The notes beneath the pieces are model-generated. The model was not told the DNA's origin. It did no database searches and worked only from the letters and a program-made list of their open reading frames with translations. From assembly GCA_964370715.1 (NCBI GenBank), contig CAYJKJ010000014.1, positions 11,879-75,878 of the forward strand: a stretch of 64,000 nucleotides of DNA, written 5' to 3'. Every line of letters starts with the position of its first letter. The first letter of the stretch is position 1. Below, one piece after another: positions 60,785-64,000 of the stretch. Both the position numbers and the translations under genes were made by a program. The stretch comes from CAYJAY01 sp964370715 (GTDB taxonomy: Bacteria; Bacillota; Clostridia; Oscillospirales; Ruminococcaceae).

Positions 60785-61825
60785 ATGAAAAGATTTATAT
60801 ATACTGTTTGCCTGGTTATAATCTGCCTTTTCACCCTTAACTTAACCGCTAAACACGATGATGTGACATTGTTGACCGGCATACACGAAAACGGCAAGTT
60901 GTATGATTTTTGGGAAATAAGCGAGCTTTATGAAACAATTCCACACCCTCAGAAAATAGAAAAATCTGTCGATGAAATTGCTAAATTTGCTTATTCACGG
61001 TATAAACCAGGGTATCATATCTCTAATTCTATAGTAATAGATCTGCAAAAACAAACTTTGTTTACAGAAGCAGAGGGAATTGAAAACTTAAGAAGAAGCC
61101 AAGCTGATTATAAAATGACCGATGAAGAATTGCAGTATGTAAAAAGTTTAATAGAAAGCTATGATGTTTTGTCGTGGGGAAGCGATGCAAAAAAGAATAT
61201 ATGGGGAGAATACGAAAACAAGAGCGGATACTGGGAATTAATGTTGCAGTTTAACGATGGCACAGTTGTGCTTCTTGGAAACACAACTCATAAAGAGGGG
61301 CATGGAGAGTTTGTCGATGAATTGTATGATTTTATAGGGTCGAGAGAAAGAAACCTTATGAAAGATTTTTTAGATATTTGGTATCAGTCAAAACTATATG
61401 AAAACCCGGAAAGCGTGGTGCAAACAGCCGATACTATAACAAAGATAATTTATTGGGATAACATAGAAAACAAAGGACTGAACTCGGATTTTATTGTCAA
61501 TGTCAAAGACAAACTGCTTTTTACCTACGATGAAACTTGGTATTTTACCCAAAGCGACGATGCCGATTATTTAATGACCGACGAGGAAGCACAGCAGATT
61601 AAAGATATAGCAGAAAAATATGACATTGTTTCTTGGGAGGTTCCTCCTTACAAACCAAAGGAAGGCGAGAGCGAATTGACTAAATATATGTGGGAATTAG
61701 TTATACAATTTGAAGACCATTCGCTTAAAACGCTTTTTGGAACAGACAGAACTATGGTTGAGGGGCAAACAGAGTTTACAGAGGAACTAAGAGAATTTGA
61801 AAATTCAAAAACTCCGAACCGATGA
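60785..61825 (+). CDS. unrecognised exported protein with an internal duplication
   Basis: A 346-residue protein with a signal peptide or anchor (RFIYTVCLVIICLFTLNL) and two homologous halves. ADYKMTDEELQYVKSLIESY, YDVLSWGS, WELMLQFNDGT is repeated as ADYLMTDEEAQQIKDIAEKY, YDIVSWEV, WELVIQFEDHS, each followed by a Gly/Glu-rich loop and a FxxELxxF helix. I do not recognise the domain. GGAGGG lies before ATG 60785. It starts 233 bases after the RHS frame, diverging from it. Confidence 0.7.
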   Translation: MKRFIYTVCLVIICLFTLNLTAKHDDVTLLTGIHENGKLYDFWEISELYETIPHPQKIEKSVDEIAKFAYSRYKPGYHISNSIVIDLQKQTLFTEAEGIENLRRSQADYKMTDEELQYVKSLIESYDVLSWGSDAKKNIWGEYENKSGYWELMLQFNDGTVVLLGNTTHKEGHGEFVDELYDFIGSRERNLMKDFLDIWYQSKLYENPESVVQTADTITKIIYWDNIENKGLNSDFIVNVKDKLLFTYDETWYFTQSDDADYLMTDEEAQQIKDIAEKYDIVSWEVPPYKPKEGESELTKYMWELVIQFEDHSLKTLFGTDRTMVEGQTEFTEELREFENSKTPNR

Positions 61826-61850
61826 AAATATGTAAAGGGGAAATAAACTA

Positions 61851-62672
61851 ATGTATACAATATTCTATTTAGTGCCTATCTGCATATATTCGCTTGCTAT
61901 AATAATTATAGTAACCTTAATATGGGGAGCAATTAATTTTAAAAACATCGTTAAAAAGGACAGCAAGAGTTTTAAATTCTATATAATCGCATTGGGGATA
62001 ATTATAATCGGTTTGTGTTTGGGGATAAGCGATTTAAGGATGTTCTCTTTCCTGTTGCTTGGGATGTATCTTTTGTTATTGACTTTTATCCCTCCAATCT
62101 CTATATCGCTTTTAATTATAGCAACTATATTTTCAATAATACTGCTTATTTTAAATAGAGCTCTTTTGTTTAAAATATATTTTTGGATAGTAACAGTTGT
62201 GTTTTTGCTTGTTTCTTTGTTTTTTACATACTATTATTTAATATATGAGTATGAAAACGAAGATTTTGAACAAAACAAACAATCCTTTATAGAAGCAATT
62301 GAATTGGTTGAAACGTTAGCAAAGGAACAAAACGCCGAAACGGTTAGAATTTCATTTGTTGATTACTCTATCGAAATAAACGATGAGCGTTCAGATGAAC
62401 TTTATGTTCCGACAAGTTATCGAACTGCTATTGATGCAATTAAAGAATGCGGAGTATATGAAATTGAATATGATACAAATGGAACAATAGAAGAGGCAAA
62501 AAACGATATAATCTTTGGCTTTGGCGATAATGAGGCAATGTTTGTTTATTCGCCGGACGAAACAACGATTAGAGAGTTGAAAAAAATCTACAAAGTATAT
62601 CAAGAAAATCCGGGGTATGATTTAGGCGAGGGATTTTTCTTTTTTGATGAGAGAGGTTTTTTTAGACATTGA
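61851..62672 (+). CDS. unrecognised membrane protein with acidic C-terminal domain
   Basis: About 273 residues: four to five membrane helices in the first 125 residues, then an outer or cytosolic domain of 145 residues (EQNKQSFIEAIELVETLAKE, FGFGDNEAMFVYSPDET). No named family recognised. It follows the duplicated-domain protein by 26 bases and is likely cotranscribed. AAAGGGGAAA precedes ATG 61851. Confidence 0.65.
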   Translation: MYTIFYLVPICIYSLAIIIIVTLIWGAINFKNIVKKDSKSFKFYIIALGIIIIGLCLGISDLRMFSFLLLGMYLLLLTFIPPISISLLIIATIFSIILLILNRALLFKIYFWIVTVVFLLVSLFFTYYYLIYEYENEDFEQNKQSFIEAIELVETLAKEQNAETVRISFVDYSIEINDERSDELYVPTSYRTAIDAIKECGVYEIEYDTNGTIEEAKNDIIFGFGDNEAMFVYSPDETTIRELKKIYKVYQENPGYDLGEGFFFFDERGFFRH

Positions 62673-62714
62673 TTGTAAGGTTTAACTTATTATAAGAATA
62701 GGAGGAATAGAAAA

Positions 62715-63077
62715 ATAATTTTTAAAACCATTCTAATGAAAACAAGTCAAATAACCATTACCGAAACTTTATATAGTCTAAACGATTTTGAAAAAATTTT
62801 AATTAAAGACGATAAAAAGATCTGTTTTGATGAAGACTGTTTAATAACTCCGTTTTATGTTCAAAACAATAAAAGACTTGAGCTATATAACTATTAATTG
62901 AATATAAAATCTAATGGTAATCTGAGTTGTTTTGAAACAAATAGAGAATATGATATAGGTAAAAACATACTATTAAACTTTATTGAGTTGTTAAAAAGTT
63001 CAACCGAAATTCAAACTGATATTACAAAAGTTTTCGGTGATTTTAATAGTGAAAACTTATATTTTTGTGTTTATTAA
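62715..63077 (+). pseudogene. small gene inactivated by a stop and lost start
   Basis: AGGAGG (62700-62705) is followed nine bases later by ATA where a start would be expected. The frame then runs to TAA at 63075 with one internal TAA at 62895-62897 in an otherwise coding-like sequence (KTSQITITETLYSLNDFEKI before it, EYDIGKNILLNFIELLKSST after). Product of about 120 residues, unrecognised. The two lesions indicate decay. Confidence 0.6.
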
Positions 63078-63111
63078 AAAATTTAAATACTTTTGTCGGA
63101 GGGGAAAGATA

Positions 63112-63606
63112 ATGACGATTAAACAGCTTATTAATATGGATTGCCCTGTTTGCAACAAGAAACTTGGCGTTATTAAAACTGTAGTTTTGGGATTTGCCGA
63201 GCGACAACACAAATGTCCTCGTTGTCAGAATTATGTTGGTATTAAGAAAAACTATTCTTTGATAAAAACAATACTTTTTAGCATTTTATTTATCCCGATT
63301 TATAATATATCTTATATGCTAACCGATTATACATATACCATTACGGGATCAACTGAAAGTTATGTAGCTATATCATCAAGAAGAACAATAATTACTTTTC
63401 TTTTAGCGAGTATTTTGTATTTTATTGCAAACGTAATAATCAACGCAAAAATACCATGGCACGACAAAGATGCAGTTCTGTTAACCGACGAACAACTGGA
63501 AGAAAACGCTGAAAAGCGAAAGGTAATATATCTTAGGATAGGCTATGTAGCTGTGCCGATTTTAATCTTTATTTTTATTTGGAGATTTTTTGGGTCTAGG
63601 TTTTGA
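63112..63606 (+). CDS. small zinc-ribbon membrane protein
   Basis: An N-terminal zinc ribbon with CPVC and CPRC (MDCPVCNKKLG; HKCPRCQNYVG) is followed by three hydrophobic helices and a basic C-terminal helix; 164 residues. Its role is unknown; such proteins are frequent in Clostridial accessory regions. ATG 63112 is chosen since GGAGGGG lies well placed; the frame is open back to 63037 but without such a site. Confidence 0.75.
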   Translation: MTIKQLINMDCPVCNKKLGVIKTVVLGFAERQHKCPRCQNYVGIKKNYSLIKTILFSILFIPIYNISYMLTDYTYTITGSTESYVAISSRRTIITFLLASILYFIANVIINAKIPWHDKDAVLLTDEQLEENAEKRKVIYLRIGYVAVPILIFIFIWRFFGSRF

Positions 63607-63632
63607 TTGGAGATAATAGCCATACCAACCTC

Positions 63633-63761
63633 AGGGAGGAATGGCAGAGAAAGTTTATTAAGATTGCGCTTAAAATTCCGACTTGGGCTGTTATTAAACT
63701 CGCGAAATATTATAATACTACGACCGATTATATTCTTGGTTTATCGGATGGAAGAAAATAA
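63633..63761 (+). pseudogene. 3' fragment of an XRE HTH regulator
   Basis: The frame ends with IPTWAVIKLAKYYNTTTDYI and LGLSDGRK, the standard C-terminal half of a small XRE regulator (usually a helix followed by YxxTTDYILGLSD). The DNA-binding first half is missing, so the gene is a remnant. Confidence 0.7.
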
Positions 63762-63813
63762 ACAACCTACTTTGCAATGTCCTCTGTCGGGATACCACAA
63801 AGTAGGTTGTTTT
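63761..63813 (+). terminator. terminator at the end of the HTH remnant
   Basis: AACAACCTACTTTG (63761-63774) pairs exactly with CAAAGTAGGTTGTT (63798-63811), followed by TT. The remaining 190 bases to the window end contain TTCCACAA/TTGTGGAA (63833-63852), GGGAAGCTTCCC and AGGTTGTACAACCT palindromes, and no gene. Confidence 0.75.
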
Positions 63814-64000
63814 AACTGTTTCAGTGTGCGGCTTCCACAACTTGTTGTGGAATTGAGGGTTTGGGAAGCTTCCCAACAAGCAGGCAAGTAGGTGTGTGGG
63901 TGACCGCACGTCCAGCTTGCCAATTTGCAAAGGTTGTACAACCTTGCCCAGCTTGCTGCAATGATAAACAACTATAGCTCAAACGGATTTGTAAAATTAT

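Noticed and set aside
1..64000. tRNA, rRNA, tmRNA or RNase P genes
   Set aside because: No cloverleaf with TTCGANTC arm or conserved rRNA sequence was noticed in intergenic DNA; a covariance-model scan would be decisive.

Overview
The window is low-GC chromosomal DNA from an anaerobic, endospore-forming Firmicute of the class Clostridia, probably a gut member of the Oscillospiraceae or a related family. Three genes support this. A clear SpoIIID regulator and an adjacent SpoIIQ-like LytM protein mark a spore former. A choloylglycine (bile salt) hydrolase with a complete active site marks intestinal life. Acetate kinase, a RocG/GdhA-type glutamate dehydrogenase and an orphan MsmX-type sugar-ABC ATPase fit a fermentative anaerobe. 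The assignment is inference from gene content; no rRNA or tRNA gene was seen.

Regions 1-53 kb are mostly ordinary. They hold: a partial DUF1508 gene; a zinc-ribbon membrane protein; an HPr-like protein without its histidine; mnmG; YihY/BrkB; two HAD phosphatases; DUF1846; a nucleosidase-like protein; a MATE exporter; a three-gene polar amino-acid ABC importer; a barnase-barstar pair; a GH13 amylase; bile salt hydrolase; spoIIQ/spoIIID; a six-gene minus-strand operon (HlyD adaptor, MacB-type permease, Gly/Gln-rich lipoprotein, ABC ATPase, response regulator, histidine kinase); Nudix and S-adenosylhomocysteinase; a B-repeat surface protein; nitroreductase and NAD synthetase; a DUF1700/PspC cluster; msmX; gdhA; a B3/4 protein; cupin; ackA; a DUF4160/DUF2442 pair; lepA; a LegB-like dehydratase with an SGNH protein; and an M56 peptidase, DUF4173, HTH and DUF2975 group. 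Three large multi-membrane glycosyltransferase-like proteins are scattered through it (6.4, 15.6 and 29.9 kb).

Region 53.5-64 kb is accessory. A C-terminal RHS core remnant (59979-60551) and a second displaced 70-bp RHS fragment (57712-57781) sit among at least three full or near-full copies, plus two 5' stubs, of one unrecognised protein family. These copies share a 90-bp junction repeat and show a frameshift, a chimeric 5' end and truncations. The layout resembles an orphan-immunity array left behind by an RHS polymorphic toxin. Further rightwards lie small hypothetical membrane or lipid-anchored proteins, a pseudogene with an internal stop, an HTH 3' stub and palindromic repeats.

Intergenic DNA is unusually structured. 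There are many strong Rho-independent terminators, including a tandem set behind gdhA. Two related approximately 120-bp structured repeats lie at 18.3 and 38.0 kb. A three-hairpin leader precedes the amino-acid importer. A G-run/inverted-repeat island at 42.7-43.2 kb is flanked by two versions of one terminator hairpin.
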